64,000 bases of DNA from Streptomyces glaucescens (lineage in GTDB: Bacteria > Actinomycetota > Actinomycetes > Streptomycetales > Streptomycetaceae): contig NZ_CP009438.1 in NCBI RefSeq assembly GCF_000761215.1, forward strand, positions 6,056,501 through 6,120,500. Direction: 5' to 3'. The position numbers were made by a program, and so were the translations under genes. Shown one piece after another: positions 41,492 to 50,620 of this stretch. Every line of letters starts with the position of its first letter. Positions within the stretch are counted from its first letter, which is position 1. Below the pieces are notes generated by a model. That model saw only the letters and a program-made list of their open reading frames with translations. It was not told where the DNA came from and did not search any database.

Positions 41492-42004
41492 GTGACTTCC
41501 ACTTCCACGCCGCCGGGTCTGGCCCGGTTCAACGACCTGGAGGAGCCCGCGGCCTTCGCCGCACTCCACGAGGCGTGCGCCTCCACCGCCTGGGCGAAGC
41601 GGCTGCTCGCCGCCCGACCCTACGCCTCGGCCGAGGACCTGTACACGGCCAGCGACGCCGCGATGGCCGAGCTGTCCGCAGAGGACCTCGCGGAGGCGAT
41701 GGCCGGGCACCCGCCGATCGGCCGCCCCAAGCCCGGCGACCCGACCTCCGCCCGCGAGCAGCGCGGCATGGCCGGCGCCTCCGGGGAACTCAAGGCGGAG
41801 ATGCTCGAACTGAACCTGGCCTACCAGGAGAAGTTCGGCCACGTCTTCCTGATCTGCGCCACCGGCCGGACCGGCGAGCAGATGCGGGACGCGGTCAAGG
41901 AGCGGATCGGCAACACGCCGGAGCGGGAGCGGGAGATCGTCCGCTCGGAACTGGGGAAGATCAACCGCATCCGCCTGGCCCGACTCGTCGAAGAGGACGC
42001 CTGA
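41492..42004 (+). CDS. uraD: OHCU decarboxylase (2-oxo-4-hydroxy-4-carboxy-5-ureidoimidazoline decarboxylase)
   Basis: A 170-residue helical protein, start GTG at 41492 behind GGAGG. FNDLEEPAAFAALHEACAST at the N-terminus, AGHPPIGRP with the catalytic His, EQRGMAG with the Glu pair region, and YQEKFGHVFLICATGRTGEQ are diagnostic. It makes S-allantoin from OHCU, the third step after uricase and UraH. It is first in the operon uraD-uraH-uricase, with only 4 bp to the next start. Confidence 0.93.
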   Translation: MTSTSTPPGLARFNDLEEPAAFAALHEACASTAWAKRLLAARPYASAEDLYTASDAAMAELSAEDLAEAMAGHPPIGRPKPGDPTSAREQRGMAGASGELKAEMLELNLAYQEKFGHVFLICATGRTGEQMRDAVKERIGNTPEREREIVRSELGKINRIRLARLVEEDA

Positions 42005-42008
42005 CACC

Positions 42009-42422
42009 ATGAGCACCAGCAGCACCGCCTCCGTGTCCACGCACATCCTGGACACCTCCGTCGGCCGCCCCGCCGAGGGCGTCGCCGTCCACCTCTCCGC
42101 GCGCAGCGGGGGGTCCGCCCATGACGGGCAGGGAGGGGACTGGCAGGCGCTCGGCGGATCGGTGACCGACGCCGACGGCCGGTGCAAGGACCTTCCGGCG
42201 CTGCCGGAGGGGACGACCCACGTGCGGCTCGACTTCGCCGTCGAGCCGTACTTCGAGAAGAAGCAAGCCGATGCGCAGCAGGACGCCCCCGCGAACCGGG
42301 ACAGCGGTGCCGCGGTGTTCTTCCCGGAGGTGGCGATCACGTTCGCCGTCGTACCGGGCGAGCACTACCACGTGCCGCTGCTGCTCAACCCGTTCGGCTA
42401 CTCCGTTTACCGAGGGAGCTAG
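42009..42422 (+). CDS. uraH: 5-hydroxyisourate hydrolase (transthyretin-like)
   Basis: A 137-residue transthyretin-fold enzyme. SVSTHILDTSVGRPAEGVAV contains the N-terminal catalytic His and HxxD pattern, AVEPYFEKK and FFPEVAITF lie mid-domain, and the C-terminal tetrapeptide YRGS is the hallmark active-site motif. It hydrolyses 5-hydroxyisourate to OHCU. Encoded 4 bp after uraD and 6 bp before uricase. Confidence 0.95.
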   Translation: MSTSSTASVSTHILDTSVGRPAEGVAVHLSARSGGSAHDGQGGDWQALGGSVTDADGRCKDLPALPEGTTHVRLDFAVEPYFEKKQADAQQDAPANRDSGAAVFFPEVAITFAVVPGEHYHVPLLLNPFGYSVYRGS

Positions 42423-42428
42423 CAGACA

Positions 42429-43352
42429 ATGCCCACGATCCTGGGACAGAACCAGTACGGCAAGGCCGAGAACCGAGTCGTAAAGATCACGCGGGACGGC
42501 GCCACCCACCACATCAAGGACCTGAACGTCTCCGTGGCCCTGAGCGGCGACATGGAGGACGTGCACTACTCCGGCTCGAACGCCAACTGCCTGCCGACCG
42601 ACACCACCAAGAACACGGTGTACGCGTTCGCCAAGGAGTACGGCATCGAGTCCGCCGAGCAGTTCGGCATCCACCTCGCCCGGCACTTCGTCACCAGCCA
42701 GGAGCCGATCCACCGGGCGCGGATCCGCATCGAGGAGTACGCCTGGGAGCGGATCGAGACCTCCGACGCCAACAGCAAGTTCATCGGCGCCGACGAGGTC
42801 AAGCACTCCTTCGTGCGCAAGGGGCAGGAGACCCGCCTCACCCAGATCACCTTCGACGGTGAGAACTGGGAGGTCGTCTCCGGCCTGAAGGACCTGATCG
42901 TGATGAACTCGACCAACTCCGAGTTCTGGGGCTACGTCAAGGACAAGTACACGACCCTCCAGGAGGCGTACGACCGCATCCTGGCCACGCAGGTCTCCGG
43001 CCGCTGGCGGTTCAACTGGAGCGACGACGAGCAGAAGATGCCCAACTGGGAGAAGTCCTACGAGCAGGTCAAAAAGCACATGCTCCAGGCCTTCGCGGAG
43101 ACCTACTCGCTCTCGCTCCAGCAGACGCTGTACCAGATGGGCGCGCGGATCATCAACAACCGCAGCGAGATCGACGAGGTCCGCTTCTCCCTCCCGAACA
43201 AGCACCACTTCCTGGTGGACCTGGAGCCGTTCGGGCTGAAGAACGACAACGAGGTGTACTTCGCCGCGGACCGCCCCTACGGCCTGATCGAGGCCACCAT
43301 CCTGCGGGACGGCTGCGAGGCCCGTATCCCGGTCGACATGACCAACCTCTGA
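42429..43352 (+). CDS. Urate oxidase (uricase)
   Basis: A 307-residue cofactor-free T-fold enzyme. QNQYGKAENRVVKITRDG starts with the conserved YGK(A)-x-R segment carrying the catalytic Lys. LPTDTTKNTVYAFAKEYG has the catalytic Thr pair. TNSEFWGYVKDKYTTL, NNRSEIDEVRFSLPNKHHF and the C-terminal LPNKHH motif are characteristic. It oxidises urate to 5-hydroxyisourate with release of hydrogen peroxide. Last enzyme gene of the three-gene set, followed 63 bp later by a permease. Confidence 0.96.
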   Translation: MPTILGQNQYGKAENRVVKITRDGATHHIKDLNVSVALSGDMEDVHYSGSNANCLPTDTTKNTVYAFAKEYGIESAEQFGIHLARHFVTSQEPIHRARIRIEEYAWERIETSDANSKFIGADEVKHSFVRKGQETRLTQITFDGENWEVVSGLKDLIVMNSTNSEFWGYVKDKYTTLQEAYDRILATQVSGRWRFNWSDDEQKMPNWEKSYEQVKKHMLQAFAETYSLSLQQTLYQMGARIINNRSEIDEVRFSLPNKHHFLVDLEPFGLKNDNEVYFAADRPYGLIEATILRDGCEARIPVDMTNL

Positions 43353-43415
43353 CGCGGGACGCGCGCCCCCGGTCCCGCCACCGGGCCGGGGGCCCGCGAC
43401 ACCGGAGGGAACACC

Positions 43416-44828
43416 ATGGCACAGCCTGCAAGGGAGCCGGCGAAAGGCTCCTGTTCCACCCCGCCGGTGCACACCGAGGACGCCGTCACGTCCGTGCACC
43501 CGGTGGACGAGAAGCTCCACCCCTCGCGGCTCGTCCCCGCCGCGCTCCAGCACATCGCCGCCATGTACGCGGGCGTCGTCACTCCTCCGCTCATCATCGG
43601 CCAGGCCTGCGGCCTCGACCTCGCGGCCCGCACCCGGCTGATCGCCGCGTCGCTGCTCATCGCGGGCATCGCGACCATCGTCCAGACCATCGGCGTCAAG
43701 GGCTTCGTCGGCAACCGGCTGCCCTTCGTCAACGCCGCCTCCTCGGCCGGCATCGCCCCGATCCTCGCCATCGCGGAGACCAGCGACCCCGGGCGCCAAC
43801 TCCCCGCCGTCTACGGCGCGGTGATGGCCGCCGGTGTCTTCTGCCTGGCGGTCGGGCCGTTCTTCGGCCGGCTGCTGCGCTTCTTCCCGCCCCTGGTCAC
43901 CGGCGTGGTGATCACCCTGATCGGTGTCACGCTGATGCCCGTCCCGGTGGGCTGGGCGCAGGGCGGCGACGCGACCGCCGCCGACTTCGGCGCCATGAGG
44001 CACCTGGCGCTCGCCGGATTCACCCTCGCCGTCATCCTCCTCGTGCAGCGCTTCGGCCGCGGCTTCCTCAAGCAGGTCGCCCTGCTCGTCGGCCTGCTCG
44101 TGGGCACCCTGGCCGCCGTCCCCCTCGGCATGGCCGACTTCCGGGCCCTCACGTCCGCGCCGGTCGCCGCGCTGCCCGCCCCGTTCGCCTTCGGCGCGCC
44201 CGAGTTCCACCCCGCGGCGATCCTGTCGCTGTGCATCGTGATGCTGGTGCTGATGACCGAGTCGTCCGCCGGCATGCTCGCCCTGGGCGAGATCTGCGAC
44301 CGCCGCGCGGACGCGAGGACCATCACCCGCGGCCTGCGCACCGACGGCATCGCCACCCTCGTCGGCCCGGTCTTCGGCGGCTTCCCCACCTCCGCCTTCG
44401 CGCAGAACGTCGGTGTCGTCTCGCTCACCTGGGTGCGCAGCCGGTACGTCGTCGCCGTCGCCGGCGCCACCCTGCTGGTCCTGGGCGCCTTCCCGGTGCT
44501 CGGCGCGGTCGTCTCGCTGGTTCCCATGCCGGTCCTCGGCGGCGCGGGGATCGTCCTGTTCGGCTCGATCGCCGTCAGCGGCATCCGCACCCTGGCCGAG
44601 GCGGGCCTGGACGACAGCTCCAACATCATCCTGGTGGCCGTCGCGCTCGGCGCCGGCATCATCCCGCTGGCCGCCCCCACCTTCTACGCCGGCTTCCCGG
44701 CCTGGGCGCAGACCGTGCTGGGCTCCGGGATCAGCGCCGGCGCGCTCGCCGCGGTCACCCTCAACCTGTTCTTCCACCATCTCGGCACCCGGGCCGGGCA
44801 ACCGGCTCCGGCACTCAAATCCTCCTAG
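43416..44828 (+). CDS. NCS2 nucleobase:cation symporter (urate/xanthine permease-like)
   Basis: A 470-residue membrane protein. After a 45-residue cytosolic start, VPAALQHIAAMYAGVVTPPL begins the first span. VVITLIGVTLMPVPVGW and LMTESSAGMLALGEICDR (the NCS2 ESxGd-type motif), then GGFPTSAFAQNVGVVSLT, are typical of the NAT branch (PbuX, UraA, UacT). It is co-directional with and just after uricase, so urate or xanthine uptake is likely. A paralogue lies 1.7 kb downstream. Confidence 0.9.
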   Translation: MAQPAREPAKGSCSTPPVHTEDAVTSVHPVDEKLHPSRLVPAALQHIAAMYAGVVTPPLIIGQACGLDLAARTRLIAASLLIAGIATIVQTIGVKGFVGNRLPFVNAASSAGIAPILAIAETSDPGRQLPAVYGAVMAAGVFCLAVGPFFGRLLRFFPPLVTGVVITLIGVTLMPVPVGWAQGGDATAADFGAMRHLALAGFTLAVILLVQRFGRGFLKQVALLVGLLVGTLAAVPLGMADFRALTSAPVAALPAPFAFGAPEFHPAAILSLCIVMLVLMTESSAGMLALGEICDRRADARTITRGLRTDGIATLVGPVFGGFPTSAFAQNVGVVSLTWVRSRYVVAVAGATLLVLGAFPVLGAVVSLVPMPVLGGAGIVLFGSIAVSGIRTLAEAGLDDSSNIILVAVALGAGIIPLAAPTFYAGFPAWAQTVLGSGISAGALAAVTLNLFFHHLGTRAGQPAPALKSS

Positions 44829-44896
44829 GGTCCTGCCGTGCCCTCCCCGTGGACACCCCGCCGTCCACGGCCGCCACCGAGAGACAAGGAAGATCC

Positions 44897-46282
44897 ATGG
44901 CACCACCGGCAGCCCAGCGCGTCGTCATCGAGAACTGCGCGATCGCCACCGTGGACGCGGCCGGCACCGAGTACGCCTCCGGGCACCTGGTCCTCGCCGG
45001 CAACCGCATCGAGTCGGTCGGCGCGGGCAGGGCCCCCGAGGGGCTGGAGAACGTGGCCCGCCGGATCGACGCGAGCGGCCACCTGGCCACCCCCGGTCTG
45101 GTCAACACCCACCATCACTTCTACCAGTGGCTCACCCGGGGCCTGGCCACCGACCACAACCTGTTCGACTGGCTCGTCGCGCTGTACCCGACGTGGGCGC
45201 GCATCGACGAGCGGATGACGTACGCCGCCGCGCAGGGCTCCCTCGCCATGATGGCCCGCGGCGGTGTCACCACCGCCATGGACCACCACTACGTCTTCCC
45301 GCGGGGCTGCGGCGACCTGTCCGGCTCGATCATCCGGGCCGCCGCCGAGACGGGCGTACGGTTCACGCTGGCCCGCGGCTCGATGGACCGGGGCGAGAAG
45401 GACGGCGGCCTGCCCCCGGACTTCGCCGTCGAGACGCTGGAGGGCGCGCTCGCCGCCACCGAGGAGACCGTGCGGGAGCACCACGACGCCTCCTTCGACG
45501 CCATGACCCAGGTCGCGGTCGCCCCCTGCTCGCCGTTCTCCGTCTCCACCGAACTCATGCGCGAGGGCGCCGAGCTGGCGCGCCGCCTCGGCGTACGGCT
45601 GCACACCCACGGCTCCGAGACGGTGGAGGAGGAGAAGTTCTGCCACGAGCTGTTCGGCATGGGGCCGACCGAGTACTTCGAGTCCACCGGCTGGCTCGGC
45701 GAGGACGTGTGGATGGCGCACTGCGTCCACATGTCCGACTCCGACATCGCCGCCTTCGCCCGCACGAAGACCGGTGTCGCCCACTGCCCGTCGTCCAACG
45801 CCCGCCTCGCCGCCGGCATCGCCCGCGTCCCCGACCTGCTGAAGGCGGGCGTCCCGGTCGGCCTCGGCGTGGACGGCACCGCCTCCAACGAGTCCGGCGA
45901 ACTCCACACCGAACTGCGCAACGCCCTGCTGATCAACCGCCTCGGCGCGCACCGGGAAGCGGCGCTGACGGCCCGCCAGGTGCTGCGCCTCGGCACCCAC
46001 GGCGGCGCGCGGGTCCTCGGCCGGGCCGAGCAGATCGGCTCCCTGGAGCCGGGCAAGCTGGCCGACGTGGTGCTGTGGAAGATGGACACCCTCGCCCACG
46101 CCTCCATCGCCGACCCGGTGACAGCCCTGGTCCTCGGTGCCGCGGCCCCGGTCACCGCCTCCTTCGTGAACGGCCGGCAGATCGTCGACCGGGGCCGTCT
46201 GGTCGCCGTCGACGAGGACGCCGTCGCCCGCTCCACCCGCGAGGAGGCCCAGCGCCTGGCGCGCATCGCCGCACAGGGCTGA
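44897..46282 (+). CDS. 8-oxoguanine deaminase (amidohydrolase)
   Basis: A 461-residue amidohydrolase, ATG at 44897. Metal motifs: NTHHHFYQWLTRGLATDHNL (HxH), HTHGSETVEEEKF, MAHCVHMSDSDIAAFA, and GLGVDGTASNESGEL with the final Asp. HHHFYQ and CPSSNARLAAG agree with the 8-oxoguanine deaminase/hydroxydechloroatrazine-like subgroup rather than guanine deaminase GDA. It would turn 8-oxoguanine into urate, feeding uricase even without xanthine dehydrogenase. It lies between two NCS2 permeases and is followed by strong hairpins. Confidence 0.85.
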   Translation: MAPPAAQRVVIENCAIATVDAAGTEYASGHLVLAGNRIESVGAGRAPEGLENVARRIDASGHLATPGLVNTHHHFYQWLTRGLATDHNLFDWLVALYPTWARIDERMTYAAAQGSLAMMARGGVTTAMDHHYVFPRGCGDLSGSIIRAAAETGVRFTLARGSMDRGEKDGGLPPDFAVETLEGALAATEETVREHHDASFDAMTQVAVAPCSPFSVSTELMREGAELARRLGVRLHTHGSETVEEEKFCHELFGMGPTEYFESTGWLGEDVWMAHCVHMSDSDIAAFARTKTGVAHCPSSNARLAAGIARVPDLLKAGVPVGLGVDGTASNESGELHTELRNALLINRLGAHREAALTARQVLRLGTHGGARVLGRAEQIGSLEPGKLADVVLWKMDTLAHASIADPVTALVLGAAAPVTASFVNGRQIVDRGRLVAVDEDAVARSTREEAQRLARIAAQG

Positions 46283-46328
46283 CGTTCCCGAGAACTCCCG
46301 GCCGAGAGGGACGGCTCCCGGCCGGGAC

Positions 46329-46396
46329 CCGTGGATCCGAGCGGGATCCACGGCAGCCGTTCCGGGGCGCGTGTGGACGCACGCGCCCCGGAACGG
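46329..46396. terminator. Two adjacent perfect hairpins after 8-oxoguanine deaminase
   Basis: First, CCGTGGATCC/GGATCCACGG with loop GAGCG (46329-46353). Second, CCGTTCCGGGGCGCGTG/CACGCGCCCCGGAACGG with loop TGGACG (46357-46396), a perfect 17-bp stem. They start 47 bases after the stop and 167 bases before the next permease. They probably act as a terminator; an attenuator role is possible. Confidence 0.7.
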
Positions 46397-46562
46397 TCAC
46401 CTTTCACACCCGTCTCCCGCGCCACCCCCCAACGGTCCCGCACGACCAATGGTCCCTCCCCGAGCTCTCGTCCGCGTTCGAGCAGGGAGGGACCGCCTGC
46501 CCAACGCACCACCTCCCTGCAACCGCGTCAGAGCCGACGCGTCACCGACCGGAGGAGCCGCC

Positions 46563-48020
46563 GTGGCCGCTCAGCCCGATGCCGTACCGCCCACACCCGC
46601 GAAGGACCCGGCCGAGGAGACCGGCGCACGCTCCGGCGTGCACCCCGTCGACGAGAAACTCCCGCCCCTGAAGATGGCGACCACCGGTCTCCAGCACGTG
46701 GCCGCCATGTACGCGGGGGTCGTCGCCCCGCCCCTGATCGTCGGCGCCGCCATCGGCCTGTCCGGCACCGAACTCACCTTCCTCACCGGCGCCTGCCTCT
46801 TCACCGCGGGTCTCGCCACCTTCCTGCAGACCCTCGGCGTCTGGAAGATCGGCGCCCGGCTGCCGTTCGTCAACGGCGTCACCTTCGCCGGTGTCGCCCC
46901 CATGACCGCGATCGTCGCCTCCACCGACGACAAGTCGGACGCGCTGCCCGTCATCTTCGGCGCGGTCATCGTCGCCGGCGTGCTCGGCTTCTTCGCGTCC
47001 CCCTTCTTCAGCAAGGCGGTCCGCTTCTTCCCGCCGGTCGTCACCGGCACCGTGATCACCCTGATCGGCATCTCGCTGCTCCCCGTGGCCTTCGGCTGGG
47101 CGCAGGGGTCCAGTCCCACCGCGGACGACTTCGGCTCCGCCACCAACCTGGGCCTGGCCGGGGTCACCCTGCTGATCGTGCTGCTGCTGCGCCGCTTCAC
47201 CCGCGGGTTCGTCAAGCAGATCGCCGTGCTGCTCGGCCTGGTCGCGGGCACGCTCATCGCGATCCCGCTCGGCGTGACCGACTTCAGCCCCGTCGCGGAC
47301 GCGGACATCGTCGGCTTCCCGACGCCGTTCCACTTCGGCGCCCCGCAGTTCCAGCTCGCCGCGATCCTGTCCCTGTGCGTCGTCATGGTCGTGTCGATGA
47401 CCGAGTCGACCGCCGACATGCTCGCCCTCGGCGAGATCGTGGACCGCCCCGCGGACGAGAAGACCATCGCGGCCGGTCTGCGCGCCGACACGCTCGGCTC
47501 GGCGATCAGCCCCCTGTTCAACGGCTTCATGTGCAGCGCCTTCGCGCAGAACATCGGCCTGGTCGCGATGACCCGGATCCGCAGCCGGTTCGTCGTCGCC
47601 GCCGGCGGTGGCTTCCTGGTGCTGATGGGCCTGTGCCCGGTCGCCGCCTCGCTCATCGCCGTCGTCCCCCGGCCGGTCCTCGGCGGCGCGGGCGTGGTGC
47701 TGTTCGGCTCGGTCGCCGCGAGCGGCATCCAGACCCTGGTGCGCGCGGGCCTGGACAAGGACAACAACGTGCTGATCGTGGCGGTCTCGCTGGCCGTCGG
47801 CGTCATCCCGATCACCGCGCCGGAGTTCTACCACGCCTTCCCGGAGACCGCGAAGATCGTGCTGGACTCCGGGATCTCGACCGGCTGTGTCGCCGCGGTC
47901 CTGCTGAACTTCGTCTTCAACCACCTCGGCAAGGGCCACGACGACCAGGACGTCACCCACCCGATGGAAGCGGGGGAGGAGATCACCGGGGCGACGACCC
48001 GGGCCCCGGCCACTTCATGA
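46563..48020 (+). CDS. NCS2 nucleobase:cation symporter (second copy)
   Basis: A 485-residue membrane protein, start GTG at 46563 behind GGAGGA. TTGLQHVAAMYAGVVAPPLI, VVTGTVITLIGISLLPVAFG, MTESTADMLALGEIVDRPAD and NGFMCSAFAQNIGLVAMTRI parallel the permease at 43416 almost segment by segment, so the two are paralogues. The shared pre-membrane motif HPVDEKL supports this. Substrate is probably xanthine, urate or 8-oxoguanine. Its 3' end overlaps the convergent exonuclease gene by 38 bp. Confidence 0.9.
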   Translation: MAAQPDAVPPTPAKDPAEETGARSGVHPVDEKLPPLKMATTGLQHVAAMYAGVVAPPLIVGAAIGLSGTELTFLTGACLFTAGLATFLQTLGVWKIGARLPFVNGVTFAGVAPMTAIVASTDDKSDALPVIFGAVIVAGVLGFFASPFFSKAVRFFPPVVTGTVITLIGISLLPVAFGWAQGSSPTADDFGSATNLGLAGVTLLIVLLLRRFTRGFVKQIAVLLGLVAGTLIAIPLGVTDFSPVADADIVGFPTPFHFGAPQFQLAAILSLCVVMVVSMTESTADMLALGEIVDRPADEKTIAAGLRADTLGSAISPLFNGFMCSAFAQNIGLVAMTRIRSRFVVAAGGGFLVLMGLCPVAASLIAVVPRPVLGGAGVVLFGSVAASGIQTLVRAGLDKDNNVLIVAVSLAVGVIPITAPEFYHAFPETAKIVLDSGISTGCVAAVLLNFVFNHLGKGHDDQDVTHPMEAGEEITGATTRAPATS

Positions 48021-48594
48021 GGTTGGCGAACAACTCCGCCTGTTCCACGGCGTCGTCCAGCGCATGATGGGTGTGGCGGCGCCGTGGCAGCAGGGCGGGC
48101 GGCATGCCGCGCTTGGCGACCGCCCTCAGCGGCACCCCGGCCTTCGTGGCGTACAGCGTCTTCATGTCCAGACAGCCGGAGTGCCCGAACGGGCTGTCGC
48201 CGGTGAAGCGGATCAGATACCAGTAGAGGAACGTCCAGTCGTACGACGCCGGGTAGCCGCACATCACCGGCTGGGCCCCCGCGTCGGCGCTCACCTCGCG
48301 CACCCAGCGGCTGAACTGCGCGAGCGCGAGCGCCGGGTCGAGGCCCTCGCGGCGCAGCCGGTCGCGGTCCAGCCCGCTCACCGCCAGCGCCTCGGGAACG
48401 AAGTCGTCGCCGATCGGCCGCAGTTCGCGGTAGAAGGTCCGCCGCTCCGGGTCGGCGGGCGTGAACCCGTCCTGGTCCTGCACCCCGGCGACCGCCGCGC
48501 CCAGGCTGAGCAGGGAGTACGGTCCGGGGATGGGGCCGTCGGCCTCGATGTCGACCGAGATGTACAGGCTGGACCTGCCGCGTCGCGCTGTCAT
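47983..48594 (-). CDS. DEDD-type 3'-5' exonuclease
   Basis: A 203-residue RNase H-fold nuclease. SLYISVDIEADGPIPGPYS supplies exo motif I (D-x-E), VMCGYPASYDWTFLYW motif II, and HHALDDAVEQAELF motif III (H-x3-D). This DnaQ-like stand-alone protein is found in many Streptomyces and probably degrades RNA or single-stranded DNA. It ends inside the convergent permease gene. ATG at 48594 chosen; the upstream in-frame sequence is Pro/Arg-rich and looks non-coding. Confidence 0.85.
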   Translation of the reverse strand: MTARRGRSSLYISVDIEADGPIPGPYSLLSLGAAVAGVQDQDGFTPADPERRTFYRELRPIGDDFVPEALAVSGLDRDRLRREGLDPALALAQFSRWVREVSADAGAQPVMCGYPASYDWTFLYWYLIRFTGDSPFGHSGCLDMKTLYATKAGVPLRAVAKRGMPPALLPRRRHTHHALDDAVEQAELFANLMKWPGPGSSPR

Positions 48595-48775
48595 GGCGCA
48601 GCAGCATCGCAGGTGGCCGCTGCGCGCGCACCCGGTATTCCGGGCCGGGCCGACGTGCGGCGAGGCCGGGCCGACGGCGGCCGGCCGGTGCGGCGGCGGC
48701 CGGCCGGTGCGGCGGGCTCCGGGCGGGACGCCCATGAGACCGCCGACGCCGGGAGGCCGCCGTCGCGCGTGACCG

Positions 48776-49201
48776 TCAGAGACCGAACAGGGCCGGTTCG
48801 GCGGCCAGTTCCTTGAAGCGTTCGCGGGGCTCGGGGAGCAGCGTGCGGGCCTTCAGGTCCAGCAGTCCGCCGAGCGCCTCGACCTCCGCGGCGACCGTGC
48901 CGTCGGCCTTGACGATGCTCTGCCGGATCCGGAAGGTCTTGCCCACGCCCCACTCGAACGCGCAGGTCACCTCGACCTCGTCGCCCGCGAGCAGCTCGCG
49001 CCGGTACCGGATGGTCGTCTCCAGCGCCACCGGGCCCATCCCCTTGGCCTGGAGGTCGGCCTGCCGGATGCCCGCCGCCTGCAGCAGGGACCAGCGGGCG
49101 TGCTCCGCGTAGTTGAGATAGACCGCCTGGTTCAGGTGGCCCTGGGCGTCGGTCTCGTACCCGCGGACGGTCACTGGCACGGAATACGGCTTGCTCACCA
49201 T
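48776..49201 (-). CDS. Acyl-CoA thioesterase, 4HBT hotdog family
   Basis: A 141-residue single-hotdog protein. VRGYETDAQGHLNQAVYLNY contains the 4-hydroxybenzoyl-CoA thioesterase motif with the catalytic Asp and HLN. EHARWSLLQAAGI forms the central helix and LETTIRYRRELLAGDEVEV the strands. It hydrolyses acyl-CoA; chain length is unknown. ATG at 49201 behind AAGGGG. Confidence 0.88.
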   Translation of the reverse strand: MVSKPYSVPVTVRGYETDAQGHLNQAVYLNYAEHARWSLLQAAGIRQADLQAKGMGPVALETTIRYRRELLAGDEVEVTCAFEWGVGKTFRIRQSIVKADGTVAAEVEALGGLLDLKARTLLPEPRERFKELAAEPALFGL

Positions 49202-49274
49202 GTCCCCTTGTTGGTCGACGTTCGTTCGACTGATCCTGGCACGCACGCCCGCCCGCCTCCGCTTCCCCGGCCCC

Positions 49275-49913
49275 TCACGCGCGCCGCGGCGAGGCCAGCA
49301 GGTACCGGGCCCTGGTCCGCGGGTCCGTGTGCTCGCCGGTCTGCCAGCCCGCCCGCTCCAGGGTGAGGGCGCAGGCCCGCAGCAGCGTGCCGTCCGGTCC
49401 GTGCACGGCGACGGCCTCCGGCTGCGGGGTGGCGCGCACCCGGTACCCCGGTGTGTCCGGCCCCTCGGGCGGGTGCCCGGCGGCCTCCAGGGCGAGCGCC
49501 GCGGCCCGCACCAGGTGGCTCCGCTCCCAGCCGCACGGCCGGTCCACCGAGCCGTCCGGGTTGGTCATCCGGCGCAGCTCCAGCAGCCCCTGCCAGGCGC
49601 TGTGCACCTCGCGCAGCCGCTCGGGCCCGCTGTCCGGCGCCGCCTCCTCCCCGCCGACCCGGGCCGCGAACACCCCGCTGTCCTCCCCGGGCGGAGCGGA
49701 CCGCGGCGGCGGGGGAGGCGCCGCGGGCCCGGCCTCCCGCAGCCGGTGCCCGGCCGGGGTGAGGAAGTGGTCGTGCGGCGGGCGCGGATGCCGGAAGGCG
49801 AGCCCGCGCCTGACCAGCGCGGCGAGCTGGGCCTCGGTCCCGCGCAGCCGTCCGGTGACCGGATCGGCTGCGTCGATCACCCGCCGCTGCGCGGCGGAGG
49901 GCGGTCGGCTCAC
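49275..49913 (-). CDS. Conserved hypothetical protein
   Basis: A 212-residue protein. The first 60 residues (SAAQRRVIDAADPVTGRLRG, LVRRGLAFRHPRPPHDHFLT, PAGHRLREAG) look like a small winged-helix unit. A Pro-rich linker follows, and then a second alpha/beta region (WQGLLELRRMTNPDGSVDRP). DNA binding is possible but unproven. No signal peptide. Confidence 0.6.
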   Translation of the reverse strand: MSRPPSAAQRRVIDAADPVTGRLRGTEAQLAALVRRGLAFRHPRPPHDHFLTPAGHRLREAGPAAPPPPPRSAPPGEDSGVFAARVGGEEAAPDSGPERLREVHSAWQGLLELRRMTNPDGSVDRPCGWERSHLVRAAALALEAAGHPPEGPDTPGYRVRATPQPEAVAVHGPDGTLLRACALTLERAGWQTGEHTDPRTRARYLLASPRRA

Positions 49914-49960
49914 GGCGTGCTCCTTCCCGGCGCTGGGTCACTGCCCCACCGCTTCGAAGG

Positions 49961-50560
49961 CTACGACGGGGGTCTGACATTCCAGCCCGCGACCACCGGC
50001 CGCCCGTGCTCGGTGCTCAGCCGGCACAGCGCGCCCGTGGCCAGCTGGAACAGCGCGCCGTCCGCCGGGGGCAGGCCGAGCCGGCGCGCGGTCAGCACGC
50101 GCAGGAAGTGCCCGTGCGCGACGAGCACCACACCCCCCTCGGTGTTGGCGAGCGCGGCGTCCACCTTGGCCAGCATCCGGTCCGCCCGCTCCCCGACCTG
50201 CTCGGGCGACTCCCCGGGATGCTCCGGCGGGCCCGGCGCGACGCCGTCGCGGAACAGGAACCAGTCCGGCCGCTCCCGCTGGATCTCGACGGTGGTGACG
50301 CCCTCGTAGGCGCCGTAGTCCCACTCCCGCAGATCCGCGTCCACCCGCACCTCGTGCAGTCCGATGAGCTCCGCCGTCTCCCGGGCCCGCTGGAGGGGGC
50401 TGACGAACGCGGCCCCGATCCGGTGCGACCGCACCAGCGGCACCAGCCGCCGCGCCTCCTCCCGCCCGCGCTCGGTCAGCGGAACGTCCGTCAGCCCGGT
50501 GTGCCGCCCGGACCGCGACCACTCGGTCTCACCGTGCCGCACCAGAAAGAGATCACCCAT
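49961..50560 (-). CDS. Histidine phosphatase (phosphoglycerate mutase-like)
   Basis: A 199-residue branch-1 histidine phosphatase. LFLVRHGETEWSRSGRHTGL has the RHG catalytic motif, VSPLQRARETAEL the second Arg, LREWDYGAYEG the conserved Glu region, and VVLVAHGHFLRVL the second catalytic His. Similar proteins dephosphorylate small metabolites, for example acid phosphatases or alpha-ribazole phosphatase. The substrate is not defined here. Confidence 0.88.
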   Translation of the reverse strand: MGDLFLVRHGETEWSRSGRHTGLTDVPLTERGREEARRLVPLVRSHRIGAAFVSPLQRARETAELIGLHEVRVDADLREWDYGAYEGVTTVEIQRERPDWFLFRDGVAPGPPEHPGESPEQVGERADRMLAKVDAALANTEGGVVLVAHGHFLRVLTARRLGLPPADGALFQLATGALCRLSTEHGRPVVAGWNVRPPS

Positions 50561-50620
50561 GCGGTCAGGTTACGAGGCGCGGGGCCACGCCGGGTCACAG
50601 GGACCGGAAGATCCCGGCCG

